From NCBI RefSeq assembly GCF_037940415.1, contig NZ_CP149798.1:124001-188000 (forward strand): a DNA stretch of 64,000 bases, written 5' to 3'. Position 1 is the stretch's first letter; each line of letters opens with the position of its first letter. This DNA comes from Streptomyces sp. f51 (GTDB lineage Bacteria; Actinomycetota; Actinomycetes; Streptomycetales; Streptomycetaceae). The translations under genes and the position numbers were made by a program. The notes beneath the pieces were generated by a model, which did no database searches, was not told the origin of the DNA, and was given only the letters and a program-made list of their open reading frames with translations. This document shows positions 1 through 8,947 of the stretch, in pieces.

Positions 1-9
1 GAGTCCCTC

Positions 10-1464
10 ATGGACGCCCCCCAGCCCTCCGCCCGAGCGGGTGGTGTGGTCGCCACGCTCGCCTTCGCCGGCACCGTGGCGGCGATCATGCAGACGCTGG
101 TCACTCCGCTCATCGCCGAGCTCCCCCAGATCCTGCACACCACACCCGCGAACTCCGCCTGGGTGATCACCGTGACGCTGCTGGTCGCGGCCGTCTGCGT
201 CCCGGTCTCCGGCCGCCTGGGCGACCTGCTGGGCAAGCGGCGCATGCTGCTCGCCTGTTCCGTCCCGCTCGTGGTCGGCTCCGTGGTCTGCGCGCTCTCC
301 TCGTCCGTCGTCCCGATGATCGTCGGGCGCGGTCTCCAGGGCATGGGCATGGGCATGGTGCCGCTGGGCATCGCCCTGCTGCGTGACGTGGTGCCCGCCG
401 AGAAGCTGAGTTCCTCCATCGCGCTGGTCAGCGCGTCCATGGGCATCGGCGGCGGCCTCGGTCTGCCCATCTCGGCCGCGGTCGCCCAGTACGCGAACTG
501 GCGCGTGCTGTTCTGGGGCTCCGCCGTGCTCGCCGTGACGATCGGAACGCTGATCTGGTTCCTCATCCCGGACGTGCCGGCCGGCGCCAAGGGTCAGCGC
601 TTCGACGTCCTCGGCGCGCTCGGGCTCGGCGTGGGCCTGGTCTGCCTGCTTCTCGGCGTCTCCAAGGGTGCCGACTGGGGCTGGGGGTCCGCGACGACCG
701 TCGGACTCTTCGCCGCCTCCGTCGCGGTCCTGATCGCCTGGGGCGCCTGGGAGATGCGGACCCAGGACCCGCTGATCGACCTGCGCACCACGGCCCGCCC
801 CCGGGTGCTGCTCACCAACGTGGCCTCGATCTTCGTCGGCTTCGGCATGTACGCCAGCATGCTGATCATCCCGCAGCTGCTCCAGTTCCCCGAGGCCACC
901 GGCTACGGCCTGGGCCAGTCCATGCTCGCGGCCGGTCTGTGGATGGCCCCCGGCGGCATCATGATGATGATCGTCTCGCCGCTCGGCGGGAAGCTGACCG
1001 ACGCCCGCGGCCCGAAGTTCACGCTGGTCTGCGGTGTCCTCGTCATCGCGCTCGGCTACGGTCTCGCGCTGGGCCTGATGGGCACGCCCTGGGGTCTCAT
1101 GCTGACCGGCATGGTCATCAACAGCGGCGTCGGCCTCGCCTACGGCTCGATGCCGGCCCTGATCATGAGCTCGGTCCCGCTCTCCGAGACCGCCGCCGCC
1201 AACGGCTTCAACACCCTGATGCGCTCGCTCGGCACCTCGGTCGGCTCGGCGGTCATCGGTGTCATCCTCGCCCAGATGACGACCAGCGCGGCCGGCTACA
1301 CGTTCACCTCCGAGGGCGGCTTCCGCACCGGCCTCGTCGTCGGCGGCTGCGTCGCCCTGATGGCCGCCGCCATCGGCGCCGTGATCCCGGCGGCACGCGC
1401 CGCCGCGGGAGCCGGCACGACGGGCCCGAGCGCGGAGCCGGAGACCGCCGCGGCAGCACGCTGA
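10..1464 (+). CDS. MFS drug/solute exporter (DHA2-like, 14 TM)
   Basis: A 484-residue, very hydrophobic polytopic membrane protein of the major facilitator superfamily. Motif A (GRLGDLLGKRRM) is at about residues 68-79, in the loop after TM2, and the length and helix density suggest the 14-TM DHA2 drug:proton antiporter group. The N-terminal 15 and C-terminal 25 residues are polar and Ala-rich, as expected for cytosolic tails. The ATG at 10 is the first in frame, but the window starts only 9 bases earlier, so an upstream start cannot be excluded. Export by proton antiport is inferred from the family; the substrate is unknown. A strong hairpin follows the stop. Confidence 0.88.
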   Translation: MDAPQPSARAGGVVATLAFAGTVAAIMQTLVTPLIAELPQILHTTPANSAWVITVTLLVAAVCVPVSGRLGDLLGKRRMLLACSVPLVVGSVVCALSSSVVPMIVGRGLQGMGMGMVPLGIALLRDVVPAEKLSSSIALVSASMGIGGGLGLPISAAVAQYANWRVLFWGSAVLAVTIGTLIWFLIPDVPAGAKGQRFDVLGALGLGVGLVCLLLGVSKGADWGWGSATTVGLFAASVAVLIAWGAWEMRTQDPLIDLRTTARPRVLLTNVASIFVGFGMYASMLIIPQLLQFPEATGYGLGQSMLAAGLWMAPGGIMMMIVSPLGGKLTDARGPKFTLVCGVLVIALGYGLALGLMGTPWGLMLTGMVINSGVGLAYGSMPALIMSSVPLSETAAANGFNTLMRSLGTSVGSAVIGVILAQMTTSAAGYTFTSEGGFRTGLVVGGCVALMAAAIGAVIPAARAAAGAGTTGPSAEPETAAAAR

Positions 1465-1479
1465 AGCCCGCCGCTTCCC

Positions 1480-1519
1480 GCACCGGCTCCGACGGCCCCT
1501 GGTCCGTCCGAGCCGGTGC
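1480..1519. terminator. Rho-independent-type hairpin between convergent genes
   Basis: Inverted repeat GCACCGGCTC (1480-1489) / GAGCCGGTGC (1510-1519), with a nested GACGG/CCGTC inner stem. It lies just after the MFS stop and before the convergent AraC gene. There is no T tract, which is normal for Streptomyces terminators. Confidence 0.6.
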
Positions 1520-1586
1520 ACCGCGCGTCCTCGCGGCGGCGCCGCCTCGCACCGGCGCGTGAACACCCTTGATCGGGCGCGGAGTT

Positions 1587-2462
1587 CTAGCGATTGTCCG
1601 CCGGATCTCGCCCGCCGACCGGGGCCGAGGTGCCATGGCCGGGCCACGCGAGGCCGTCGACGGCGAGGAACGGCTCGCCGGGCATCGCCCCCGGGGTCGT
1701 CCCGGCGAAGGCCATGACGTCCCGGTGCAGATGGGACTGGTCCGCGTATCCGGTGTCGGCGGCGACCCGGGCCGCGCTCTCGCCGGCGACCAGGCGGTGC
1801 GCCGCGTGGTCGAAACGGACCAGCTTCACGGCGTACTTGGGCGGCAGGCCGAGCTGCGACCGGAACCGCGACCACAGCCGCTTACGGCTCCACCCGACCT
1901 CGGCCGCGAGGTCGTCGACCCGGATCAGCCCCCGGGCGGCGACGATCCGTTGCCAGGCCCGGGCCACCTCCGGGTCCACCGGCGGCCCCGTCCCGTACCG
2001 CCCGGCGAGCAGGGCTTCCGCCAGCGCGAAGCGGCCCTGCCACGACGGGACGTCGGCGAGCCGCTCACGGATCCGCGACGCCTCCCGGCCCCACAGGTCT
2101 TCCAGCGGCACGACGGCGCCGTCGAGTCCGGCGGGGGAGACACCCAGAATCGCGCGCGCGATCACCGGGGACAGGCGTAGCTGCACGCACTCGACGTTCT
2201 CTCCCCACGCCCGGACCGCGCCCCCGGCCCCGGTCCCCGGCCCGGCGACGACGCTTCCCCGCTGCCGGTGCCCGTCACCGGCGTCGACGACGGGCGAACC
2301 GGCGCCGAACTCCAGGAGCACCGTGACGGCCGGGTGCGGGACCATCCGGAGCCCTTCCAGCTCACGGACGCCAAACCCGGCCATGGTGACACCGGGCACC
2401 CGGCTCGGCCGCCGCGGGCACGCGACGCCCCAGCTCTCCGCACCGTGCACGAAGGTCCGCAT
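1587..2462 (-). CDS. AraC-family transcriptional regulator
   Basis: A 291-residue protein with a C-terminal AraC/XylS DNA-binding domain. The two helix-turn-helix units lie at about residues 180-260 (first around DDLAAEVGWSRKRLWSRF, second around AARVAADTGYADQSHLHRD). The N-terminal ~150 residues resemble the ligand-sensing part of DUF6597-type AraC regulators. It is divergent from the FAD monooxygenase gene starting at 2598, with 135 bp between them, so local control of that gene is a reasonable inference. The start at 2462 has a close GGGGAC upstream; a later start (the Met near residue 27) is possible. The effector is not predictable. Confidence 0.87.
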   Translation of the reverse strand: MRTFVHGAESWGVACPRRPSRVPGVTMAGFGVRELEGLRMVPHPAVTVLLEFGAGSPVVDAGDGHRQRGSVVAGPGTGAGGAVRAWGENVECVQLRLSPVIARAILGVSPAGLDGAVVPLEDLWGREASRIRERLADVPSWQGRFALAEALLAGRYGTGPPVDPEVARAWQRIVAARGLIRVDDLAAEVGWSRKRLWSRFRSQLGLPPKYAVKLVRFDHAAHRLVAGESAARVAADTGYADQSHLHRDVMAFAGTTPGAMPGEPFLAVDGLAWPGHGTSAPVGGRDPADNR

Positions 2463-2597
2463 GTCCCCATGCTACGCACGCCGGTTGAGGGGAACATTCG
2501 TCCAATCCAGCGGCGGGTACCGGCGGCGACAGTGGGTTCACGACGGTCGTGGCGCTCCACGCCGTACGGAGGGAACCGAGGGGAAGGCAGGGGTGCC

Positions 2598-3830
2598 ATG
2601 CGGATTCTGGTCTCCGGTGCGAGCGTGGCAGGTCCGGTGCTGGCCCACTGGCTCACCCGGTACGGCTTCTCCGTGACCGTCGTCGAGCGCGCGCCGGCTC
2701 CGCGCAGGACCGGCGGCCACGCGGTCGATCTGTTCCGGCCCGCGATGGACATCTCGGAGAGGATGGGCGTGCTCCCGCGCATCGAGGAGCGGGCCACCGG
2801 AACGAGCCGGCTGACCGTCGTCCCGGAGGGGTCACGGCGTCCCGTCCGGGCGGACCTCTCCAAGATCTTCGGCGGTGCCTCCACCCGGCACGCCGAGATC
2901 ATGCGTGACGACCTGAGCGAGATCTACCGCGACGCCGCGCGCGACGACGTCGAGTACGTCTTCGGCGACTCGATCACCGCGATCGCGCCCGACGGCGAGG
3001 TGACCTTTTTGCACGGGGCACCACGGCGCTTCGACCTCGTCGTCGGCGCGGACGGACTGCACTCCACCGTCCGCCGTCTCGTCTTCGGCGAGGGGTCCCG
3101 CGCCGACTCCTTCACCGGGGCGTACTTCGGGGTCCTGACCCTCCCGAACGTCTCCGGCCTGGACGGCGAACTCCTCATCCACGTCGGCGTGGGCCGCACC
3201 GCCGGCCTCTACGGCGCCCGGCACCTGGGCGACGCGCGGGTCCTGTTCCTGTTCCGCGGCCCGAGCGGGCTCGACCGTGACCACCACGACGTGGCCCGGC
3301 AGAAGGAAGTGCTGCGCGGAGCGTTCGCCGGGATGCACGCGGAGGTCGACCGCTGGCTGGACGAGCTCGACCGGACCCCGGCGTTCTACTTCGACTCGAT
3401 CACCCAGCTCCGCCTGGACACCTGGTCGCAGGGGAGGGTGACGCTGGTCGGCGACGCGGGCTACTGCCCCGGTGCGGCCGTCGGCGGCAGCACCAGCCTC
3501 GCGGTCGTCGGCGCGTACGTACTCGCCGGCGAGCTGGCACGGGCGGACGGTGACCACGAGCGTGCCTTCCCGGCCTACGAGCGCGCGATGGCGGAGCATG
3601 TGCGGGGCAGCCGTGAGGTCGCGCTGAGCGCGGCGAAGACCCTGATCCCCACGTCACGGCTCGGCGTGTGGGGCCTGGCCCAGGGCGCCCGGCTGATCTC
3701 CGCCCTGCCCGCGGGTCCCAGCCGCGCCCTCGTCCGGCTCACGACCAGGAGCGCGCGCTTCCACGACTCCGTGACTGTCGACGACTACCCGGCCCCGCTC
3801 GCCGCGTCAGGCGACCGGGACGCCCCCTGA
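2598..3830 (+). CDS. FAD-dependent monooxygenase (TetX/PHBH-like)
   Basis: A 410-residue class A flavoprotein monooxygenase. The N-terminal dinucleotide-binding motif is GASVAGP (residues 7-13), a common variant of GxGxxG. The DG-type motif GADGLHS is at 150-156 and the FAD ribityl-binding GDAGYCP at 285-291. There is no predicted membrane segment, so it should be a cytosolic NAD(P)H- and O2-dependent hydroxylase; the substrate is unknown. The ATG at 2598 was chosen because the Rossmann motif starts six residues later and GGCAGGGG lies upstream; in-frame starts further upstream would add non-homologous sequence. Its last 24 bases overlap the convergent GNAT gene. Confidence 0.88.
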   Translation: MRILVSGASVAGPVLAHWLTRYGFSVTVVERAPAPRRTGGHAVDLFRPAMDISERMGVLPRIEERATGTSRLTVVPEGSRRPVRADLSKIFGGASTRHAEIMRDDLSEIYRDAARDDVEYVFGDSITAIAPDGEVTFLHGAPRRFDLVVGADGLHSTVRRLVFGEGSRADSFTGAYFGVLTLPNVSGLDGELLIHVGVGRTAGLYGARHLGDARVLFLFRGPSGLDRDHHDVARQKEVLRGAFAGMHAEVDRWLDELDRTPAFYFDSITQLRLDTWSQGRVTLVGDAGYCPGAAVGGSTSLAVVGAYVLAGELARADGDHERAFPAYERAMAEHVRGSREVALSAAKTLIPTSRLGVWGLAQGARLISALPAGPSRALVRLTTRSARFHDSVTVDDYPAPLAASGDRDAP

Positions 3831-4478
3831 GCCGCGGCCCTGAGCGCGGTCGGCGTCGTCCACCGCGGTCCGCCTGCCCAGGTAGGTGAGCGGTCCCGGG
3901 TCGGCCACGGGGATCTCGTGGAAGCCGAGACGGTCGTAGAACGCGCGCGCCGGCCTGTTCGCGGTGACCATGCCGAGGTGGACCATGGGCACCCCGCGGT
4001 CGTGCAGCGCGGTGAGGAAGGTGTGCATCAGGGCTCTGCCGTGACCGCGCCGCTGGAAGCCCGGCAGCAGGTCGATGTGCAGGTGCGCCGGATGGCCGGC
4101 GAGCTCGGGCAGGACCATGCGCTCGGGGGTGTGCAGCAGCCCGATCATCACCTCGGTGGGCGTGCGGGGCGGCGTGGTGGGGGCGGGGTAGCGGTGCGCG
4201 ACGCGCGGGATCCAGGTGTCCCGGAACCGGGCGGCGAACCCGGCGGTGTCGCCGGTTCCGACCACGTAGCCGACGGCCCGGCCCCTCCCGTCGTCCAGGA
4301 CGAAGGCAAGTTCCGGCTCCAGGACGCAGTAGGGCTCGGCGAAGAGCGTCGGCATCAGCTCCTCGTCCGGGTACAGGGCACGCGAGTCCCCGCCCTCGTC
4401 CGCGGTGCTCACGCACACGTCGGCGACGGCGGCACGGTCGGCGGCCCGGTAGGCGCGGAGGAACGGCGATGGGTTCAT
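3807..4478 (-). CDS. GNAT-family N-acetyltransferase
   Basis: A 223-residue GNAT protein. The acetyl-CoA pyrophosphate-binding signature (FQRRGHGRALM) is in the middle-to-C-terminal half, and a typical C-terminal segment (ARAFYDRLGFHEI) follows. It resembles bacterial homologues of the O-GlcNAcase-associated GNAT domain, with long N-terminal loops. Starts at 4478 or 4487 are both possible. A longer form from 4652 would place the CebR-like box inside the coding region and is less likely. The box at 4498-4511 sits directly upstream, so control by cellulose-derived sugars through CebR is plausible. The substrate is unknown. Confidence 0.82.
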   Translation of the reverse strand: MNPSPFLRAYRAADRAAVADVCVSTADEGGDSRALYPDEELMPTLFAEPYCVLEPELAFVLDDGRGRAVGYVVGTGDTAGFAARFRDTWIPRVAHRYPAPTTPPRTPTEVMIGLLHTPERMVLPELAGHPAHLHIDLLPGFQRRGHGRALMHTFLTALHDRGVPMVHLGMVTANRPARAFYDRLGFHEIPVADPGPLTYLGRRTAVDDADRAQGRGSGGVPVA

Positions 4479-4497
4479 GAGCGGCATCCTGACGCCT

Positions 4498-4511
4498 TGG
4501 GAGCGCTCCCA
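4498..4511. promoter_or_regulatory. CebR-type operator (TGGGAGCGCTCCCA)
   Basis: A perfect 14-bp palindrome identical to the consensus described for CebR, the LacI-family repressor of cellobiose/cellotriose uptake and cellulase genes in Streptomyces. It lies 20 bp upstream of the GNAT start at 4478 and 87 bp upstream of the divergent FUSC gene. The position is suitable for repressing the GNAT promoter. Occupancy by CebR is inferred from sequence identity only. Confidence 0.7.
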
Positions 4512-4597
4512 CAAGAGGTCGCGCAAGAGCGCGAGGCGCCGCTTGGTGCGATGCTGAAGTACCGGATCATGACCTGGGAGCAGGGAACGACGGCAGC

Positions 4598-6874
4598 GTG
4601 AGGACAGTGACACGGCCGAATCGAGCGGCGATCTGGAACCGGTTCGTGGCATCCGACCCGGGCCTGCTGCGGCTCATGGCCGGACTGCGGACCGTCGGCG
4701 CCATCGCCCTCACCCTCGTCGTCCTCGGCATGCGCGGCGCCGGTCCCAGCCTCATGGTGAGCGGCGCCATGACCGCCATGGTGGCCACCTTCTCGATCAA
4801 GGAGAAGCACCGCGGCGCGCAGGCCGTCACCCTCGCGCTCGGGCTGCCCGTGGCACTCGCGGCGATGTCGCTGGGCGCCGCGCTCAGCACCCACACCCTG
4901 GCGGGCGACGTGTGCTTCATCGCCCTGATCTTCGTCGCGGTCTACTGCCGCCGCTACGGTGACCGCGGCACGGCCCTCGGGCTGATCGCCTTCCAGATCT
5001 ACTTCCTGTCCCTGTTCGGCGGAGCCGGCTACTCCACCCTGGCCGAGCTGTGCCTGGCGCTGGTCATCGCCTTCGCGTGCAGTGCCGTGGTCCGCTTCGG
5101 CGTGGTCGCCGAGTCGACCGAGCGGGTCCTCAAGCGGCTGCGCAAGGCTTTCCGGGCCCGCGTGGCCCAGTTGGTCTCCGTCCAGATCGACCTGCTCGAC
5201 GCGGATCGCGACGACGTCGAGAAGGCCCTGGACGACGTACGGCTGCACACCGCGCGGCTGCACGAGAGCGCCATGATGATCCAGGACCGGCTGGACCAGG
5301 GAACCCCCGACAGCGCGAGCGCCTCGCTGCTCCAGCGGCGGGTCGCCGAGGCCGAGATCGCCGCCGAGCGGCTCGGCATCCTCATCCTCACCGCGCGCAG
5401 CGCCGAGCAGGCCGACACGCTCGCCCTGCATCTGCCGCACGCGCCGCTGCCCGCGCCGGGAGACCGGCTCCAGGAGCGCGACGACACCATCGCGACGCTG
5501 CACCGCGATCTCGAGGCCCTGCGGGTGCTGGTGGCGGGCCCGGCCTCCGGTGAGCACGGCACCGGGGTGGCCCAGCTGCGCAACCGGCTGCTCGGCTACC
5601 GGGAGGAGGACAATCTGCCGAACGCCCCGGCGGCCGTGCAGGACGTGTTCCGGGGCATCGGGGAGGCGGCCCGCGCGGCCCTCGGCCTGCGGCTGGCGCT
5701 CGACGGTCCCCAGGACGAGAGCGACGACTCCCCCGAGACGAAGCGTTCCCGCGAGGAGCTGGACGCCGAGGACGCCTCCATCGCCGCCGAGGAGAAGCAG
5801 GACGACGACCCCCACCCCACCGGCCTCGACCGGCCCACGACCCGTGCCGCGGTGCAGGTCTCGGTGGGCTCCACCCTGGCCATCGTCGGCGGGGAGCTGC
5901 TCTCCCCCCAGCGGTGGTACTGGGCGGTGCTGACCTGCTGGGTCGTCTTCCTGAACACCTCGTCGACCGGGGAGATCCTGGTCAAGGGCTATCGCCGGCT
6001 GCTGGGCACGGTTCTCGGCGTCGTCGCGGGTGTCATCCTGGCCGGCGTGGTGGGCAACCACACCTGGACGGCGTTCACGCTGGTTCTGCTGTTCATCTTC
6101 GCCATGTACTTCACCGCCCCGGTGTCGTACGTCCTGATGTCCTTCTTCGTGACGGCGATGCTGGGGCTGCTGTACACGGTGCTCAACACGTACAGTCCCG
6201 CGGTGCTGGTCCTGCGGATCGAGGAGACGGCGCTCGGCGCGGTCTGCGGGATGGTCGCGGCCGTACTGGTCCTGCCGGTGCACACCGACCGCCGTACGGA
6301 CGAACTCCTCGCCGCCGTGCTCGTCCGGCTCGGGGACGTGACCGGAGCGGCGGTGGAGCAGCTCAGCGGCGGGATCGCGCTCGATCTGCTGGACCGGGCA
6401 CGCGATCTCGACACGGCCCTGGACAATCTGCGGGCCTCCACCAAACCGCTGACCCATCCGATCACTCCGTGGCGGGCCCGCCGCCAGACCGCCCGCTACA
6501 TCGTCGCCCTGCTGGAGACGTGCGCCTATCACGCGCGTTCACTGGCGGCGACGGCCGAACTCCTCCCCTACAGCAAGTCGGTCGCCGCGGACCCCCGGCT
6601 CAAACTGGCGGGCCGCCGGATCAGCCACAACATCGACGCGCTGGTCGCCCGGGTCACGGACGACACCGGGGACGGCGTCGCGGAGACCGGCGCGAGCCTG
6701 GCCGCCATGCTGGAGCCGCAGCTCCCGGAGTCGCCCCGCCACGACCGCGTCACGGGCCGCGTCCTGCGTCATCTGCAACGTCTGGACGAGGGCGTGATCG
6801 GTCTGGCGCGGCCCCTGGGGCTGCGGATCTCCACGCCCGCCAAGAAGGAGCCGGCCCGCAGCGCGGCACGCTGA
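4598..6874 (+). CDS. FUSC-family inner-membrane protein (aromatic acid exporter-like)
   Basis: A 758-residue FUSC/ArAE-type protein. An N-terminal bundle of about five to six TM helices (residues ~20-170) is followed by a long charged helical cytosolic region (~170-405), which includes an acidic stretch rich in Glu and Asp near residues 375-405. A second TM bundle (~415-560, the FUSC_2-like domain) and a helical C-terminal tail follow. The family includes aromatic-acid efflux proteins (AaeB, YccS); the substrate here is unknown. The start is a GTG with GGGAG/CAGGGA upstream. A ten-codon ATG ORF from 4569 stops just before it and is probably irrelevant. Confidence 0.85.
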   Translation: MRTVTRPNRAAIWNRFVASDPGLLRLMAGLRTVGAIALTLVVLGMRGAGPSLMVSGAMTAMVATFSIKEKHRGAQAVTLALGLPVALAAMSLGAALSTHTLAGDVCFIALIFVAVYCRRYGDRGTALGLIAFQIYFLSLFGGAGYSTLAELCLALVIAFACSAVVRFGVVAESTERVLKRLRKAFRARVAQLVSVQIDLLDADRDDVEKALDDVRLHTARLHESAMMIQDRLDQGTPDSASASLLQRRVAEAEIAAERLGILILTARSAEQADTLALHLPHAPLPAPGDRLQERDDTIATLHRDLEALRVLVAGPASGEHGTGVAQLRNRLLGYREEDNLPNAPAAVQDVFRGIGEAARAALGLRLALDGPQDESDDSPETKRSREELDAEDASIAAEEKQDDDPHPTGLDRPTTRAAVQVSVGSTLAIVGGELLSPQRWYWAVLTCWVVFLNTSSTGEILVKGYRRLLGTVLGVVAGVILAGVVGNHTWTAFTLVLLFIFAMYFTAPVSYVLMSFFVTAMLGLLYTVLNTYSPAVLVLRIEETALGAVCGMVAAVLVLPVHTDRRTDELLAAVLVRLGDVTGAAVEQLSGGIALDLLDRARDLDTALDNLRASTKPLTHPITPWRARRQTARYIVALLETCAYHARSLAATAELLPYSKSVAADPRLKLAGRRISHNIDALVARVTDDTGDGVAETGASLAAMLEPQLPESPRHDRVTGRVLRHLQRLDEGVIGLARPLGLRISTPAKKEPARSAAR

Positions 6875-6884
6875 CCCCGGGCGT

Positions 6885-7325
6885 TCAGCCCACGTTCCAC
6901 AGGAACCGGTGGGTGTGGATCCCGAAGTAGGGGAACGACTGCACCTGCCGGACGCCCTCGATCTGCCGTACGACGTCGTTGACGAAGTCCAGCAGATCCC
7001 GCGGCCCCGGGCAGACGACCTCGGCGAACAGGTCGAATCCGCCCGAGGTCAGCACCGAGTAGACGACCTCGGGCCGTTCGGCCAGCGCGTCCGCGACGAC
7101 ACGCGGGTCGTCATCCACGGCGATGCCGAGCAGCGCCATCGCCTGTCCGCCCATGCCCATCGGGTCGGTGACGCCGACGACCTGGACCGCCTGCGAGTCG
7201 AGCAGGCGCTGAAGACGCTGGCGGGCCGCCGAGGCGGACAGCCCGACCTTCGGGCCGAGTTCGGCATAGGCGATACGGCCGTCGATCTGAAGTTCCCGCA
7301 GGATGGCCCGGTCGATCTCGTCCAC
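6885..7325 (-). CDS. Lrp/AsnC-family regulator
   Basis: A 146-residue feast/famine regulator. The N-terminal HTH (residues ~1-60) begins MDEIDRAILRELQIDGR and contains the recognition helix SASAARQRLQRL. The C-terminal RAM/ligand-binding domain (~65-140) has typical beta-alpha-beta-beta-alpha-beta spacing. It lies 43 bp downstream of, and on the same strand as, the aminotransferase gene, so it may be co-transcribed with it. An amino acid is the expected effector by family; which one is not shown. It converges with the FUSC gene with only 10 bp between them. Confidence 0.88.
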   Translation of the reverse strand: MDEIDRAILRELQIDGRIAYAELGPKVGLSASAARQRLQRLLDSQAVQVVGVTDPMGMGGQAMALLGIAVDDDPRVVADALAERPEVVYSVLTSGGFDLFAEVVCPGPRDLLDFVNDVVRQIEGVRQVQSFPYFGIHTHRFLWNVG

Positions 7326-7368
7326 GCTGTTCCTCTCCGGCTGACCGGTCCCAGGTTATCGGCGCCGT

Positions 7369-8718
7369 TCAGCCCGCCAGTTCGGCCAGGGCGGCTGCGA
7401 AGACCTCGGTGTGCCGGTCCACGTCCTGCTCGGTGGTCGCGGGGCACATGAGCGCCATGTTGTGGAACGGGGTGAGCAGGATGCCCCGGTTGGCGAGGTA
7501 CAGGTGGAGGAAGTCCTCCAGCTCCGTGTCGGCCGCCGCGGCCGATTCCGTGCCGGTGCGCGGCGCGGGGTCGGCGAACCGGTATTCCGTACGGGCTCCG
7601 AGGCGGCTCACCGACCACGGCAGGCTCCACTTGTCGATGCCCGCCCGCACCCCGGCCTCGAAGCGTTCCGACAGCTTCCCCATCGTCTCGAACGCGGCGT
7701 CGGTCAGGACGTGTTCCAGGGTGGCGCGCGTCGCCGCGGTGGACAGGGCGTTCCCGGCGAGGGTGCCGCCGACGCCGCCCATGTCGACCAGGTCGAGGTC
7801 GGCGCGGCCGAGCAGCTGGTCGGCGAGTTCGGCCGAGAGCCCGTACGCGCCGGCCGGGATGCCTCCGCCGATCGCCTTGCCGATGGTGAGCATGTCCGGC
7901 TCCAGGTTCCAGGCGGCGGTGCAGCCACCGGGCCCGGCGGAGAAGGTGTGCGTCTCGTCGTTGATGAGCAGGGTGCCGTACCGGCGCGTCAGCTCGCGGA
8001 CGCCCTCCAGGTACCCCGGCTCGGGCAGCACGATGCCGATGTTGGTGAGCGCGGGCTCCATCAGGACGGCGGCCACGTCCCCGTGGGCGAGTTCGCGCTC
8101 CAGCTGCTCCAGGTCGTTGAACTCCGCGACGCGGCTGGTGAGGGTGACGTCGCAGGGCGCGCCGACGTTTCCGGGGCGGGCCTCGCCGTGCCCGTCGGGG
8201 CCGACCACGATCAGCGACTCGTCGACGCTGCCGTGGTAGCTGTAGCTGTTGACCAGGATCTTCGGGCGGCCGGTGACGGCTCGTGCCAGCCGGATGGACC
8301 AGCGGTTGGCGTCGGTCGCGGTGAGCGAGAAGCTCCAGCGCGCGAGCCCGAAGCGCCGGGTCAGTTCGGCGCCCACCCATTCCGCGTCCTCGGTGGGCAG
8401 CATCGCGGTGGCGCCACCGCTCTCGGCGAACCGGGTCCGCACCGCCTCGGCCACCACCTCGGGCGAGTGACCGGCCATCGCGCCCGTGTCGCCGAGACAG
8501 AAGTCGATGTACTCGTGACCGTCGATGTCGGTGACCCGGGCGCCGCGCGCGCTGTCCAGATAGCGCGGGAAGGCCCCGGCGGTCTTGTTCATCCAGGTCA
8601 TCGGAACCCGGCCGAACAGATGCTCCGCGCGCTCGTAGGCGGCCCTGGAGCGCGGGTTGCGGCGCTCGGCCTCGGCGCTCTCACGCGCCAGGAGCTGCTG
8701 AAGGCGGGTGCGGTCCAT
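7369..8718 (-). CDS. Class III PLP aminotransferase (glutamate-1-semialdehyde mutase-like)
   Basis: A 449-residue fold-type I aminotransferase related to HemL. PLP-site features are NDETHTF with Asp254, the Schiff-base Lys281 in TIGKAIGGG, and SYHG at 160-163 in the cofactor-stacking region. The expected ring-stacking and phosphate contacts are retained. The genuine hemL is normally elsewhere with haem genes; here the neighbours are a dipeptidase, an amidohydrolase and an Lrp regulator, so a catabolic aminotransferase is more likely. The ATG at 8718 was chosen for its AGGAG; an in-frame extension to 8901 lacks family similarity and runs into a 36-bp palindrome. Confidence 0.87.
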   Translation of the reverse strand: MDRTRLQQLLARESAEAERRNPRSRAAYERAEHLFGRVPMTWMNKTAGAFPRYLDSARGARVTDIDGHEYIDFCLGDTGAMAGHSPEVVAEAVRTRFAESGGATAMLPTEDAEWVGAELTRRFGLARWSFSLTATDANRWSIRLARAVTGRPKILVNSYSYHGSVDESLIVVGPDGHGEARPGNVGAPCDVTLTSRVAEFNDLEQLERELAHGDVAAVLMEPALTNIGIVLPEPGYLEGVRELTRRYGTLLINDETHTFSAGPGGCTAAWNLEPDMLTIGKAIGGGIPAGAYGLSAELADQLLGRADLDLVDMGGVGGTLAGNALSTAATRATLEHVLTDAAFETMGKLSERFEAGVRAGIDKWSLPWSVSRLGARTEYRFADPAPRTGTESAAAADTELEDFLHLYLANRGILLTPFHNMALMCPATTEQDVDRHTEVFAAALAELAG

Positions 8719-8861
8719 CGAGGGCTCCTCAGGTCGTGGAACTCGGCCGGTGGGCTCGGTCGGCGAGGTGTGCGACGAGCGCGGGCGGCGAGCGGATTCG
8801 ACAAGAGTACGAACGTATACGGCACCGAAGCAAGGTCCGACGCGCGATTCAACCGTGGCGG

Positions 8862-8897
8862 CAACCGATTCGAGCGTCTCGACACTCGAATCGGTTG
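8862..8897. repeat. Large perfect inverted repeat upstream of the aminotransferase gene
   Basis: Arms CAACCGATTCGAG (8862-8874) and CTCGAATCGGTTG (8885-8897) are perfect, and the 10-nt centre contains a further GTC/GAC pair. It is about 145 bp upstream of the aminotransferase start and 50 bp after the dipeptidase stop. It could terminate the dipeptidase transcript or be an operator for the aminotransferase promoter. Confidence 0.6.
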
Positions 8898-8947
8898 TCA
8901 CCCCCGGACCTCACGGAGCCGGGATCCGGCCCGGCCCCGGAGTGCGG

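Noticed and set aside
2514..2519. SigB-type -10 (GGGTAC) before the FAD monooxygenase gene
   Set aside because: No GNNT -35 at 14-16 bp spacing.
4475..6532. 685-codon open frame on the minus strand over the FUSC gene
   Set aside because: Shadow of a high-GC coding region: low-complexity Gly/Arg/Gln-rich translation, no motif, while the plus-strand FUSC protein has clear membrane topology and family pattern.
7369..8718. Naming the class III aminotransferase hemL
   Set aside because: The neighbourhood is catabolic with no haem genes, and sequence alone does not separate HemL from related aminotransferases.
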